A stretch of 64,000 nt of DNA from JACQFK01 sp964619955 (GCA_964619955.1 CAZUJF010000022.1:1-64000); one strand, 5' to 3'. Numbered from the stretch's first letter, positions 8,488-17,179 are shown. Notes: generated by a model not told the origin, from the letters alone. A program made the numbers and translations.

Positions 8488-8496
8488 GAGACGGCC

Positions 8497-9816
8497 ATGG
8501 CCGAATTCGTCACCAAGAAAGAAAACATGCGCCGGCTGGGCATCATCATCGTCTGCGTGCTCGCGGACGCGGTGGCCCTGGCCGTGGGCATCTACGCGGT
8601 CCGCGAGACCACGTACCTCGAGGAGAAGCCCGAGAACCCCAGCAACATCAAGAAGGTCGTGGAGGAGGTCAAGGCGCAGCGCCAGATCAACAAGGACCTT
8701 CTCGAGAACTACTGGACCTACGCCAAGGACATCGGCTGGCGCGTGGAGCCCCTGGGCAGCACCGACCGCTTCACCCAGTCGCCCCTCCAGGTCGAGGCGA
8801 TGAAGAGCTACCTCTCGGGCTGGGCGGTGGAGCTCCGGAAGCTGGGCATCACCAAGTACAAGCGCTACGACGAGGCGTCGGGTGGCGAGAACCTGCCCCT
8901 CCTGCGCGTCTTCGAGGAACTGCTCGCCAAGGAGAAGGAGTACATCGCCAAGATCGAGGAGCTCAAGGGCCAGATCGACAAGGAGCGCGCGAACGAGAAG
9001 GAGGTCCAGAAGACCACCGACGCCGCGAACGCGGCCGTGCTCCGGGAGATCGTCGGCGACGTCCAGGCCAACCAGCCCGCCCAGGGGCTCGTGGCCGACG
9101 TGGTCCGCCTCTCCCAGGACCTGAACAAGCTCCAGAAGGCCCACACCGAGGAGCTCGCCACGCTCGAGAAGGAGGCGGGCGATTCCCAGAACAAGGCCAC
9201 CGAGACCAAGAACGACCTGAGCCGCAAGCGCGTCGCCTACGACGCGACCAAGCAGGACTTCAAGCGCCGCATCTACGCGATCCAGCACCACCGCGAGGAG
9301 GAGCGCGAACGGCGCGAGCCGGACGGCGAGATCCTGGCCATCGACGAGAAACGCCAGGTGGCGTTCATCAGCCTGCTCCGCAAGGACCGCCTCTTCAAGG
9401 GCACCCGCTTCAACTGCTACTCCCTCGAGAAGGGCGGCCAGAAGCTCGACAAGGGTACGATCGAGGTGATCGAGGTCCGCGACGACGTCTCGAGCCAGGC
9501 GGCCATCGTCTCGACGGTGGACCCGGCCTGGCCCCTCAAGCAGGGCGACAAGATCTACAACGACCTCTTCGAAGGCAACCGCGTGCGCAAGATCGCCATC
9601 GCGGGCCGCTTCACCGGGAAGCTGTCCAACGAGGAGGCCGCGGGCCTGATCCGCCGCTTCGGCGACGAGTTCCAGGACAAGGTCGTGGAGAGCACGAATT
9701 ACGTCATCGTGGCCGACGGCTACGAGGAGCACCCGAACTACAAGGCCGCCCTCGAGTACGGGGTGAAGATCCTGCGGGAGAAGATCCTGTACGACTACCT
9801 CGGCGTGCGCGAGTAG
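8497..9816 (+). CDS. Membrane-anchored coiled-coil protein with BRCT-like domain (paralogue)
   Basis: The 439-residue protein has a basic N-terminus (KKENMRR), one transmembrane helix (about 14-34) and an acidic stretch just after it, predicting an external C-terminus. A coiled-coil region runs from about 130 to 285. A beta-rich part (RQVAFISLLRKDRLFKGTRF; GDKIYNDLFEG) matches the same part of the previous gene. The last 79 residues (361-439) follow BRCT order closely: IAIAGRFTGKLS, then EEAAGLIRRFG, then STNYVIVADG, then YKAALEYGVKILRE. BRCT domains normally act in cytoplasmic DNA repair proteins, which makes this placement odd. It starts 9 bases after its partner and ends before a strong terminator. 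Confidence 0.6.
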   Translation: MAEFVTKKENMRRLGIIIVCVLADAVALAVGIYAVRETTYLEEKPENPSNIKKVVEEVKAQRQINKDLLENYWTYAKDIGWRVEPLGSTDRFTQSPLQVEAMKSYLSGWAVELRKLGITKYKRYDEASGGENLPLLRVFEELLAKEKEYIAKIEELKGQIDKERANEKEVQKTTDAANAAVLREIVGDVQANQPAQGLVADVVRLSQDLNKLQKAHTEELATLEKEAGDSQNKATETKNDLSRKRVAYDATKQDFKRRIYAIQHHREEERERREPDGEILAIDEKRQVAFISLLRKDRLFKGTRFNCYSLEKGGQKLDKGTIEVIEVRDDVSSQAAIVSTVDPAWPLKQGDKIYNDLFEGNRVRKIAIAGRFTGKLSNEEAAGLIRRFGDEFQDKVVESTNYVIVADGYEEHPNYKAALEYGVKILREKILYDYLGVRE

Positions 9817-9835
9817 GCCCTTCGAACGCCTTCTC

Positions 9836-9870
9836 AAAAGCCCCCGCGTGACAACGCGGGGGCTTTTTTG
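9836..9870 (+). terminator. Rho-independent terminator
   Basis: A perfect 13-bp stem (9836-9848 and 9855-9867) with a six-base loop TGACAA; the right arm runs into a T tract (CTTTTTTG). It closes the two-gene coiled-coil unit, yet lies only about 17 bases before the tatC start codon. Confidence 0.9.
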
Positions 9871-9886
9871 TTAAGGTGAATCGCAC

Positions 9887-10702
9887 ATGGCGATCGACCT
9901 GGAAAAGCGGATGGACGAGGCCTCCAAGAAGGCCGGGAAGGCGGACGAGCCCGAGGCTCGCATGACCTTCGGCGAGCACATCGAGGAGCTGCGCAAGCGG
10001 ATCCTGAAGTCGCTCGTGGGCCTGATGATCGCCCTCTTCGCCGCCATGGCCTACTACGAGGAGCTGGTGACGTTCATCACCCAGCCCCACATCACCGCCA
10101 TGACGCAGCTGGGCCAGAAGGCCGAGCTCATCCCCGGCTCCTACGGCGGGCCCATCATGTCCATCATGAAGCTGGCGTTCATCATGGCGTTCTTCGTGAG
10201 CTCCCCCTGGATCGGCTACCAGATCTGGGCGTTCGTGGGCGCGGGGCTCTATCCCCGCGAACGCCGCTGGGTCGTGACGTTCGCGCCCCTGTCCTTCGTG
10301 CTCTTCACGCTGGGCTGCCTCTTCGGGTACTTCCAGCTCATTCCCATCTGCCTGCTGGGTCTGGCGAAGGCCACCTCCTTCCAGCACAGCATCATCACGA
10401 ACCAGTATCTGTTCACCGACTACCTCAACCTGGTGATGATGCTGACGATCATCCTGGGCGCGGTCTTCCAGATCCCGCTCATCATGGTCTTCCTCTCGCT
10501 GGTGGGCATGATCGCGCCCTCCAGCTGGAACCGCTGGCGGAAGCCGGCGATCATCGTGAACTGCATTTTTGCGGCGGTGGTCACCCCCGCCGATCCGACG
10601 ACCATGATCATGGTGCTGGTGCCGATGCTCGCCTTGTACGAGGTCGGCGTTCTCTTTTCCTACCTCTTGGGGAAGCGGAAGAATACTCCGCAGACGAACT
10701 GA
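9887..10702 (+). CDS. tatC: Sec-independent protein translocase TatC
   Basis: TatC is the receptor for twin-arginine signal peptides in the inner membrane. The 271-residue protein has a charged N-terminal extension, the conserved FGEHIEELRKRI segment before the first helix, and about six transmembrane helices. Family-typical spots include LYPRERRW, FTDYLNLVMMLT and VVTPADPTTM. Length is slightly above the E. coli protein because of the N-terminal tail. tatA is not in the window. A likely substrate, the DUF1501 protein with a twin-arginine signal, is at 30003. The stop shares its last base with the start of the next gene (TGATG), implying translational coupling to the YchF-like GTPase. Confidence 0.95.
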   Translation: MAIDLEKRMDEASKKAGKADEPEARMTFGEHIEELRKRILKSLVGLMIALFAAMAYYEELVTFITQPHITAMTQLGQKAELIPGSYGGPIMSIMKLAFIMAFFVSSPWIGYQIWAFVGAGLYPRERRWVVTFAPLSFVLFTLGCLFGYFQLIPICLLGLAKATSFQHSIITNQYLFTDYLNLVMMLTIILGAVFQIPLIMVFLSLVGMIAPSSWNRWRKPAIIVNCIFAAVVTPADPTTMIMVLVPMLALYEVGVLFSYLLGKRKNTPQTN

Positions 10703-11745
10703 TGGCCGAACGACCGATCGCCGGAAAAGTGGGGCTCGTGGGCGTCGCCTCCTCCGGGAAGACCTCCCTCTTCTGCGCCCTCACCGGCACCGAATACGCG
10801 AAGGCCGTGGCCGCCACCGGGAAGTCCCTCGCCGGCACCGTGCGCATCCTCGACCCCCGCCTGCTGAAGATCCACGAGATCGAGGGCGCCCACAAGAAGC
10901 TCATCATGCCCACGATCGAGGTGCTCGATTCGAGCTCCATCGCGATCGAGGGCGGGGAGAAGATCGACAACCCGGGCAAGCTCTCCTCGGTCCGGGAGTG
11001 CGACGGCTACCTGCTCGTGCTCAAGGGCTACGAGGGGGAGGACGTCCAGAAGCAGCTCGACGCCATCCGAAGCGAGTTCATCCTCGCCGACATCGACGTC
11101 ATGCAGAAGCGCATCGACAAGCTCAAGGGCGACTCCAAGAAGAACAACGTGCTCAACAAGGAGGAACTGCTCAAGGAGCTCTCCGTGATGGAGCCGCTGC
11201 TGGAGTCGGTGTCCGGCGGCGACACCGCCGCGTTCTCCAAGCTGACCCCCGAGGACGAGAAGCGCCTCAAGGGCTTCGCGTTCTACTCGAAGAAGCCGCT
11301 CATCCCCCTGGCGAACATCGGCGAGACCCAGCTCGGGAAGGGCGGGAGCATCCCCGCCTGCGCCATCAAGCTCGAGATGGAGCTGATGGCCATGGAGCCC
11401 GCCGAACGCGAGTCGTTCATGAAGGATTACGGCCTGAGCTCCCTGGTGCTCGAGAAGCTCGCCGTCACGATCTACGAAAAGCTCCACCTGCAGACGTTCA
11501 TCACGACGGGCGACAAGGACGTCACCGGCTGGCATCTGCGCAAGGGCGCCACGGCGCTCGACGCCGCCGGGCGCATCCACACGGACCTGGCCAAGGGCTT
11601 CATCAACGCCGAGATCGTCTCCCACGCCGAGTACGGCAAGTGGAAGAACTACAAGGAGGCCCACGCCCGCTCGAACAAGCGCGTGGAGGGGAAGGGCTAC
11701 CTGATGCAGGACTTCGATTTCGTCGAGATCAAGTCCGGGGTCTGA
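10702..11745 (+). CDS. Divergent YchF-like P-loop NTPase
   Basis: The protein has 347 residues; YchF/OBG proteins are usually about 360. The Walker A is GVASSGKT (14-21) instead of the usual GxPNVGKS. The TGS-like C-terminal domain is clear (265-347: FITTGDKDVTGWHLRKGATA, AAGRIHTDLAKGFINAE, KGYLMQDFDFVEI). The nucleotide-base motif is NIGE (205-208), as in the ATP-preferring YchF type (NxxE). The switch-II DxxG motif is missing where expected (EVLDSSSIAIEGG, 73-85), which questions normal hydrolysis. YchF proteins associate with ribosomes and stress responses; the role of this divergent copy is unknown. It is coupled to tatC by a one-base start-stop overlap. Confidence 0.75.
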   Translation: MAERPIAGKVGLVGVASSGKTSLFCALTGTEYAKAVAATGKSLAGTVRILDPRLLKIHEIEGAHKKLIMPTIEVLDSSSIAIEGGEKIDNPGKLSSVRECDGYLLVLKGYEGEDVQKQLDAIRSEFILADIDVMQKRIDKLKGDSKKNNVLNKEELLKELSVMEPLLESVSGGDTAAFSKLTPEDEKRLKGFAFYSKKPLIPLANIGETQLGKGGSIPACAIKLEMELMAMEPAERESFMKDYGLSSLVLEKLAVTIYEKLHLQTFITTGDKDVTGWHLRKGATALDAAGRIHTDLAKGFINAEIVSHAEYGKWKNYKEAHARSNKRVEGKGYLMQDFDFVEIKSGV

Positions 11746-11794
11746 CGCCCCAATTGTGTTGAAGGCTCCCTCGGGGAGGAGGTAAACTCCCCGC

Positions 11795-12922
11795 ATGCCC
11801 AAGGTCGCGCTTGCCTACTCGGGCAGCCTGGACACCACGCTCTGCGTCCATTACCTGCGCCACGTGAAGGGGATGAGGGTCTACACCTTCTCCGCGAACC
11901 TGGGGCAGCCGGAATACCTGACGCCGCTGGCCGAGCGGGCCGTCGAGCTCGGCGCCGCCGCCGCGCACCTGGCCGATCTGCGCGACAAGTTCGTCCGAGA
12001 GTACATCTTCCCCTGCATCCGCGCGAACGCCGTTTACGAGCAGGGGTACTTCCTCTTCAGCGCGCTCTCGCGGCCGCTCATCGTCCAGGAGCTGATCCAG
12101 ATCGCCGAGGACGAGGGCTGCGAGTTCATCGCCCACGGGTCGCGCGGCATCGGCAACGACATGCTCCGCATCGAGAACTGCATCCGGGCCGTCTCCCCCG
12201 GGATGAAGGTCCTGACGCCGCTGGTCGACCTCGGCCTGCGCTCGCCCAAGGACGACATCGAATACGCCCGCCGCGTGGGGCTGCGCGTCGACGGCGAGAC
12301 GCGGGCCGTCTACAACGTCGAGCAGAACCTCTGGGGCAACAACATCCAGCTGCGCGAGATGAAGGACACCTGGGAGCCGCCCCCCAAGGACACGTACATC
12401 CTCACCGTGCCCCCCGAGGAGGCCCCGTCCAAGCCCGCGAGCGTGGAGATCGAATTCAAGCAGGGCGATCCCGTGGCGGTGGACGGCGAGGAGCTGGCCC
12501 CCGTCAAGCTGATCGAAACGCTCAACCAGATCGGCGGCCGCTGCGCCGTGGGGCGCTTCGACGTCGTCGAGAACCGCATCAGCGGGCTCAAGACCCGCGA
12601 AATCTACGAGTCGCCCGCCGCCGCGATCCTGATGGCCGCCCACCGGGCGCTCTGCTCGATCACGCTGGAGCGCGAGGTCATGCATTTCAAGGAGGCCCTC
12701 TCCCAGAAGTACGCGGACCTGGTGTATGACGGCAAGTGGTTCCTGCCCGTCCGGCAGGGTCTGGAGGCCTTCTTCACCAAGATCAACGAGGAGGTCACCG
12801 GGTCCGTGAGGCTCTCCCTCTGCCGCGGGGCGATCCTGGTGACGGGACGCAAGGCGCCGCATTCGCTCTTCGTGCCGCCCCAGGACCGCAAGGACGGCGC
12901 GAACTTCAGGCTCGCCAAATGA
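11795..12922 (+). CDS. argG: Argininosuccinate synthase family protein, divergent
   Basis: ArgG joins citrulline and aspartate with ATP in arginine synthesis. This copy is 375 residues (usual about 400). Family features are present: AYSGSLDT at 7-14, YFLFSALSRPLIV (85-97), GRFDVVENRISGLKTREIYESP in the C-terminal half. Two ATP or substrate motifs deviate: the PP-loop is SGSLDT rather than SGGLDT, and the usual HGxTGKGND is HGSRGIGND (114-122), losing the Lys. It may be a lineage variant or a paralogue with another amide or carboxylate substrate. A TAAACT hexamer ends 6 bases before the ATG. Its end overlaps the cinA start (ATGA). No other arginine gene is nearby. Confidence 0.75.
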   Translation: MPKVALAYSGSLDTTLCVHYLRHVKGMRVYTFSANLGQPEYLTPLAERAVELGAAAAHLADLRDKFVREYIFPCIRANAVYEQGYFLFSALSRPLIVQELIQIAEDEGCEFIAHGSRGIGNDMLRIENCIRAVSPGMKVLTPLVDLGLRSPKDDIEYARRVGLRVDGETRAVYNVEQNLWGNNIQLREMKDTWEPPPKDTYILTVPPEEAPSKPASVEIEFKQGDPVAVDGEELAPVKLIETLNQIGGRCAVGRFDVVENRISGLKTREIYESPAAAILMAAHRALCSITLEREVMHFKEALSQKYADLVYDGKWFLPVRQGLEAFFTKINEEVTGSVRLSLCRGAILVTGRKAPHSLFVPPQDRKDGANFRLAK

Positions 12923-14157
12923 TCGTCGAGATCCTCTCCAGCGGCACGGAGCTGCTCCGCGGGAAAAACGTCGACACCAACGCCGCGTGGCTCGGGCGCG
13001 AGCTTGCCCGGGCGGGCCTCGAAGTCGTGCATCACCAGACGGTCGACGACGATTTCGGACGCCTGGTCGACGCTTTCAAGCTGGCGGCCTCCCGCTCCGA
13101 CCTCATTCTGCTCACCGGAGGCCTGGGGCCCACCGAGGACGACTACACGCGCACGGCGGCGGAGGAGGCCTTCCACCGGCCCCTCGTCTTCCGTCCCGCC
13201 CTGTGGAAGGCCATCCAGGGCCGTTTCCGGAGGCATGCCACGCGCATGGCCCCCATCAACCGCCGCCAGGCCTACGTCCCCCGCGGCGCCGCGGTCCTCG
13301 CGAATCCGCACGGCACCGCTCCCGGCTTCCTGCTGCGCGAAGGCGGCGCCGTCTTCGCCGCGCTGCCGGGACCGCCCCGCGAGATGCAGCCGATGTTCCT
13401 CAAGGAAGTCCTGCCCCGGCTTTCGATCCGGACGGACTTCGACGTCTGGGAGGGCGCTTCGTACGGCCTTCCGGAAGGCACGGTGGACGAGATCCTCGTG
13501 AAGATCGTCGGGAAGCGCGCCACCTACGGCGTGACCGTGCGCGCGGGGCGGATCGCGTTCAGCCTGCGCGCGGCGGGCCCCGGCCGGAAGGCCGTGCTGG
13601 CGGGCCTGGCGAGGCGCGTGAAGGCGGAGCTCGGGGATCATTTTATGGACGGCGAGCTCAACGAGGTCGTGGTCCGGATGCTGCTCGCGACGAAGACCAC
13701 GCTGGCGCTGGCCGAGTCCTGCACCGGCGGTCTCATCGCGCACAAACTGACCGAGGTGCCCGGCGTCAGCGCGTCGCTGCTGGAATCCGTGGTGACGTAT
13801 TCCAATGCGTCGAAGTCCGCCCGGCTGGGCGTGCCGGAGGCGCTGATCCGCCGGCACGGCGCCGTCAGCGCCGAGGTCGCCCTCGCGATGGCGCAGGGCG
13901 TCGCGCGCACGAGCGGGGCGGACGTCGGCCTCGCGGTCACCGGGATCGCGGGCCCGGGCGGCGGCTCGAAGCAGAAACCGGTGGGCTTGTGTTATCTGGC
14001 GGTCGGCGACCGCGTGGAGTCGAAGGTGTTTTCCGGGGAGCGGGCCTACGTGAAGGAGCGCGCGGCGGGCCACGCGCTCAACATGCTGCGGCTGCGGCTG
14101 CTCGGAAAGGCGGGGGGGGATGCGGGAAAAGCGCTGGGTCTTCGCGCCGGCCGATAA
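12919..14157 (+). CDS. cinA: CinA-family protein (NMN deamidase / ADP-ribose pyrophosphatase type)
   Basis: The protein has 412 residues from the ATG that overlaps the previous stop (ATGA). The N-terminal molybdopterin-binding-like domain contains ILSSGTELLRG, DLILLTGGLGPTEDDYT and AALPGPPREM. The C-terminal domain has the deamidase motifs LAESCTGGLIAHKLTEVPG and LAVTGIAGPGGGS. Full-length CinA proteins combine NMN deamidation with COG1058-type pyrophosphatase activity in NAD salvage, and in some bacteria are tied to competence. An ORF extends upstream in frame, but that part lies inside argG and does not resemble CinA. The 3' end overlaps recJ by 38 bases. Confidence 0.93.
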   Translation: MIVEILSSGTELLRGKNVDTNAAWLGRELARAGLEVVHHQTVDDDFGRLVDAFKLAASRSDLILLTGGLGPTEDDYTRTAAEEAFHRPLVFRPALWKAIQGRFRRHATRMAPINRRQAYVPRGAAVLANPHGTAPGFLLREGGAVFAALPGPPREMQPMFLKEVLPRLSIRTDFDVWEGASYGLPEGTVDEILVKIVGKRATYGVTVRAGRIAFSLRAAGPGRKAVLAGLARRVKAELGDHFMDGELNEVVVRMLLATKTTLALAESCTGGLIAHKLTEVPGVSASLLESVVTYSNASKSARLGVPEALIRRHGAVSAEVALAMAQGVARTSGADVGLAVTGIAGPGGGSKQKPVGLCYLAVGDRVESKVFSGERAYVKERAAGHALNMLRLRLLGKAGGDAGKALGLRAGR

Positions 14158-15841
14158 GGCGGCGAGCGCCCGGCTCGCCTGCGCCGTCAACATCTCGGCG
14201 GTCACCGCGACGCTGCTCATCAACCGCGGCGTGCGCGACGCCGAGGAGGCGAAGCGCTTCCTCAAGCCGGAACTCGGCTCGCTGATCGACCCGCTGCTCT
14301 TCAACGACATGGGCCGCGCGGTGGACCGGCTGGAGCAGGCCGTCAAGAACCGGGAGGCCGTGGCGATCTTCGGCGACTACGACGTCGACGGCACCTCCGG
14401 CACCGCCATCCTCATCAAGCTCTTCCGGTTGCTCGAGGTCCCGGTCACGTACAAGGTGCCGCACCGCGTGACCGACGGCTATGGCCTGAACAGCGAGGCG
14501 GTGGAGGCCTTCGCCGCAGGAGGCGCCCGCCTGCTCGTCACCGTGGACTGCGGCACGAACGACCTCGAGGAACTCGCGCTCGCCCGTTCGAAGGGGATGG
14601 ACGTCATCGTCCTGGACCACCACGAGGCCGGGCAGGTGCTGCCCGAGGCGACGGCGCTCATCAACCCCAAGCTGCCGGGCTCGACGTACGGTCACACGGG
14701 GATCTGCTCGGCGGGCATCGCGTTCAAGGTGGCCTGGGCGCTGGCGGACCGGGTGTCGGCAAGGCGCCGCCCCGGCTTCGACGGATTCATCCTGGATGCG
14801 ATGGGGCTCGCCGCGCTGGGGACCATCGCGGACGTCTGCCCCCTGGTGGGCGAGAACCGCGTCTACGTGCGCTACGGACTGGACGCGCTGCGGGAATGCA
14901 AGGGACGGGGCCTCCAGGCCCTGCTGGAGCTCGCGCGGCTCGAGGGCAAGCCGCTGGAGCCCTTCGACGTCGCCTTCAAGCTGGCGCCCCGCCTGAACGC
15001 CCTGGGGCGCATCGGCAGCGCGATGGACTGCATCGAGCTGCTCGTGGGGGAGGACGAAGCCCGCATCCAGGAGATCCTCACGCTCATCGAGAAATCCAAC
15101 CGGCACCGCAAGGGGATCGAGGACGACATCTGCGAGCAGGCCGTGAACCAGGTCGAAGCGGCGGGCGGGCCCGGGCCGGCCGTCGTGCTGGCGGACGCCC
15201 GCTGGCACCTGGGCGTCGTGGGCATCGTGGCGGCGCGCATGGTGGACCGCTACAACCGGCCCTCGTTCGTGATGGCCGTCGACGAGAGTGGCATCGCCCG
15301 CGGCTCCGCGCGTTCGGTCGACGGCTTCGCGCTGCACGAGGCGCTGCGGGCCTGTTCGGAGGACCTGATCACCCACGGCGGGCATGCGATGGCCGCGGGG
15401 CTCAGCCTGAAGGCCAGCGATGTGGATTCCTTCCGGCGCAAGATGGAGCGCTACGCCGCGAAAAACATCACCCCGGAGACGATGATCCCGAAGCTTTCGG
15501 TGGACGACGAAGTCTCGCTGGGGTCGATGACGCGGTCCGTGGTGCGCGAGCTGGAGCGCCTGGCGCCGCATGGGGCGGGCAATCCCGTGCCGATGCTGGT
15601 GGCCTCGCATGTCCGCATCGCGGGCGAGCCCCGCCTGATGGGGAAGAAGAACGATCATCTGTCGTTCTACGTCGCGCACGAGGGCGGCTCGATCCGCGCC
15701 GTGGGCTTCAAGATGGGGGCGCAGTTCGACTCCCTCAAGCACGCGCGCACCGTCTCGCTCGCCTTCACCCCGCAGATCAACGAGTGGCAGGGGCGGGAAT
15801 CCGTCGAGCTGCTCATCAAGGACCTCCGGGTCGAGGAATAG
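14120..15841 (+). CDS. recJ: Single-stranded-DNA-specific exonuclease RecJ
   Basis: RecJ degrades single-stranded DNA 5' to 3' in recombination and mismatch repair. The 573-residue protein has the DHH-family metal motifs in order: DYDVDG (86-91), DCG (143-145) and DHH (166-168). The middle segment LAALGTIADVCPL and the DHHA1-type part (HGGHAMAAGLSL) are typical, and an OB-like C-terminal domain follows. Length matches bacterial RecJ. It begins inside the end of cinA, so translation is probably coupled, and it ends 2 bases before the ceramidase-like gene. Confidence 0.94.
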   Translation: MREKRWVFAPADKAASARLACAVNISAVTATLLINRGVRDAEEAKRFLKPELGSLIDPLLFNDMGRAVDRLEQAVKNREAVAIFGDYDVDGTSGTAILIKLFRLLEVPVTYKVPHRVTDGYGLNSEAVEAFAAGGARLLVTVDCGTNDLEELALARSKGMDVIVLDHHEAGQVLPEATALINPKLPGSTYGHTGICSAGIAFKVAWALADRVSARRRPGFDGFILDAMGLAALGTIADVCPLVGENRVYVRYGLDALRECKGRGLQALLELARLEGKPLEPFDVAFKLAPRLNALGRIGSAMDCIELLVGEDEARIQEILTLIEKSNRHRKGIEDDICEQAVNQVEAAGGPGPAVVLADARWHLGVVGIVAARMVDRYNRPSFVMAVDESGIARGSARSVDGFALHEALRACSEDLITHGGHAMAAGLSLKASDVDSFRRKMERYAAKNITPETMIPKLSVDDEVSLGSMTRSVVRELERLAPHGAGNPVPMLVASHVRIAGEPRLMGKKNDHLSFYVAHEGGSIRAVGFKMGAQFDSLKHARTVSLAFTPQINEWQGRESVELLIKDLRVEE

Positions 15842-15843
15842 CC

Positions 15844-17175
15844 ATGAAACGCTGGTTCGCAGTCCCGTTGCTCCTGGCCGGCTGCTCGGGGGCCCCGAAG
15901 GAGACGGAGGATCCGCTGCGCGCGGGGGCCGCGGCGGTCGAGATCACGCCCGCGGTGGAGACGTTCGAGGATCAGGACGCCGACGGCCGCTACGACACGG
16001 GCGAGCCTTTCAAGGACCTCAACGGCAACGGCAAGTGGGACCCGGTCTGGCTGGCGGGCTTCGGCGCGGGACGCACGGCGCTCGGGGTCCACGATCCGCT
16101 CTGGGCCCGGGCGCTGGTCCTCGAGAAGGGATCGCGGTCGATCGCGCTCGTGTCCTGCGATCTCGTGGGCGTCCTGAACGCGCGGATCGAAGCGATCGTG
16201 CGGCCGCTCACGGAGGGGCCGGGGAAGGTCGTGGATCACGTCGTCGTCTCCTCGACGCACCAGCACAGCGGGCCGGACACGCTCGGGCTCTGGGGGGCCT
16301 TCTTCGGAGCCTCCGGCCTGAACCCCGCCTACCTGGAGAAGCTGGGGGAGGGGATCCGCGAGGCGGTGAGGAAGGCCTGGGCGGCGCGGCGTCCCGCGCG
16401 GCTCTTCGCGGCCGAGGCCGACGTCCCCGGGGTCTGCAAGGATGCCCGTCCGCCCGACGTGCGCAACGAGCGCGCGGCGGGCCTGCTGGCGCGGGATCTG
16501 GAGGGCCGCGCGATCGCCGTCTACTCGATCTTCGCGATGCATCCCGAGGCGATCGGCCGGAAGAACCGCCTGGTGTCGAGCGATTACGTCCACGAACTCC
16601 GCGAGACCCTGGAGAAGAAGTTTCCGGGGGCGGTGGCCGTCTTCGCGGCGTCGGACATCGGCGGGATGCAGACGCCGGACGTGCCCGAGGAGTCCTGGGA
16701 CGAGGTGCGCCGCGTGGGCGAAGTCGTCGCCTCGCGCCTCGCAGCCGGATTGGAACGTGCCGCCGAACTTGCGGTGCCCGAACTCCGCTGGAGGACGCGG
16801 CGCTTCGAGTTCGCCCTGGACAACAAGCGCTTCCAGGCGGCGTTCAAGGCGGGGATCTTCGGCCGGGATCTCGACGGCGCCCTGCGCGAGGACGCGGGGC
16901 GCTTCTTCTACGGCTCCCGGGTGAGCGCGCTGCGGCTCGGCGACGCGCTGCTGGTGACCGTTCCCGGCGAGGCGCTGCCGGAAATCGGCCATGAAATCCG
17001 TTCACGAATGAAGTCGCGCTGGCGCCTCCTGATCGGCCTCGCGCACGACGAGGTCGGATATATCTTGCCCAAAAGCGATTTCGATCCTAAAAAGTATGAG
17101 GAGTCCATGTCGCTGGGGCCTGAAACGGCCCCCTTGCTGCTGGAAAACCTGAAACCGATTCTCGAAGGATTCTGA
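15844..17175 (+). CDS. Neutral ceramidase-like lipoprotein with Ca-binding-type loops
   Basis: The 443-residue protein has a lipobox LAGC (Cys14). The mature start GAAAVEITP and the later SSTHQHSGPDTLGLWG match neutral/alkaline ceramidase N-terminal domains, where such histidines bind zinc; VYSIFAMHPEAIG supplies further candidates. Unusually, two EF-hand or dockerin-like loops are inserted near the N-terminus, DQDADGRYDTGE (43-54) and DLNGNGKWDP (58-67). Planctomycetes have many such domains with unknown substrates, so ceramide hydrolysis should not be assumed. It lies 2 bases after recJ and 4 bases before the PHP gene, within a plus-strand run. Confidence 0.75.
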   Translation: MKRWFAVPLLLAGCSGAPKETEDPLRAGAAAVEITPAVETFEDQDADGRYDTGEPFKDLNGNGKWDPVWLAGFGAGRTALGVHDPLWARALVLEKGSRSIALVSCDLVGVLNARIEAIVRPLTEGPGKVVDHVVVSSTHQHSGPDTLGLWGAFFGASGLNPAYLEKLGEGIREAVRKAWAARRPARLFAAEADVPGVCKDARPPDVRNERAAGLLARDLEGRAIAVYSIFAMHPEAIGRKNRLVSSDYVHELRETLEKKFPGAVAVFAASDIGGMQTPDVPEESWDEVRRVGEVVASRLAAGLERAAELAVPELRWRTRRFEFALDNKRFQAAFKAGIFGRDLDGALREDAGRFFYGSRVSALRLGDALLVTVPGEALPEIGHEIRSRMKSRWRLLIGLAHDEVGYILPKSDFDPKKYEESMSLGPETAPLLLENLKPILEGF

Positions 17176-17179
17176 TTAC

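Noticed and set aside
7120..9837. A 905-residue minus-strand open frame opposite the two coiled-coil genes
   Set aside because: The composition (Leu, Asp, Val, His and Glu runs) is the complement of the Lys/Glu-rich coiled coil; no start signals or motifs.
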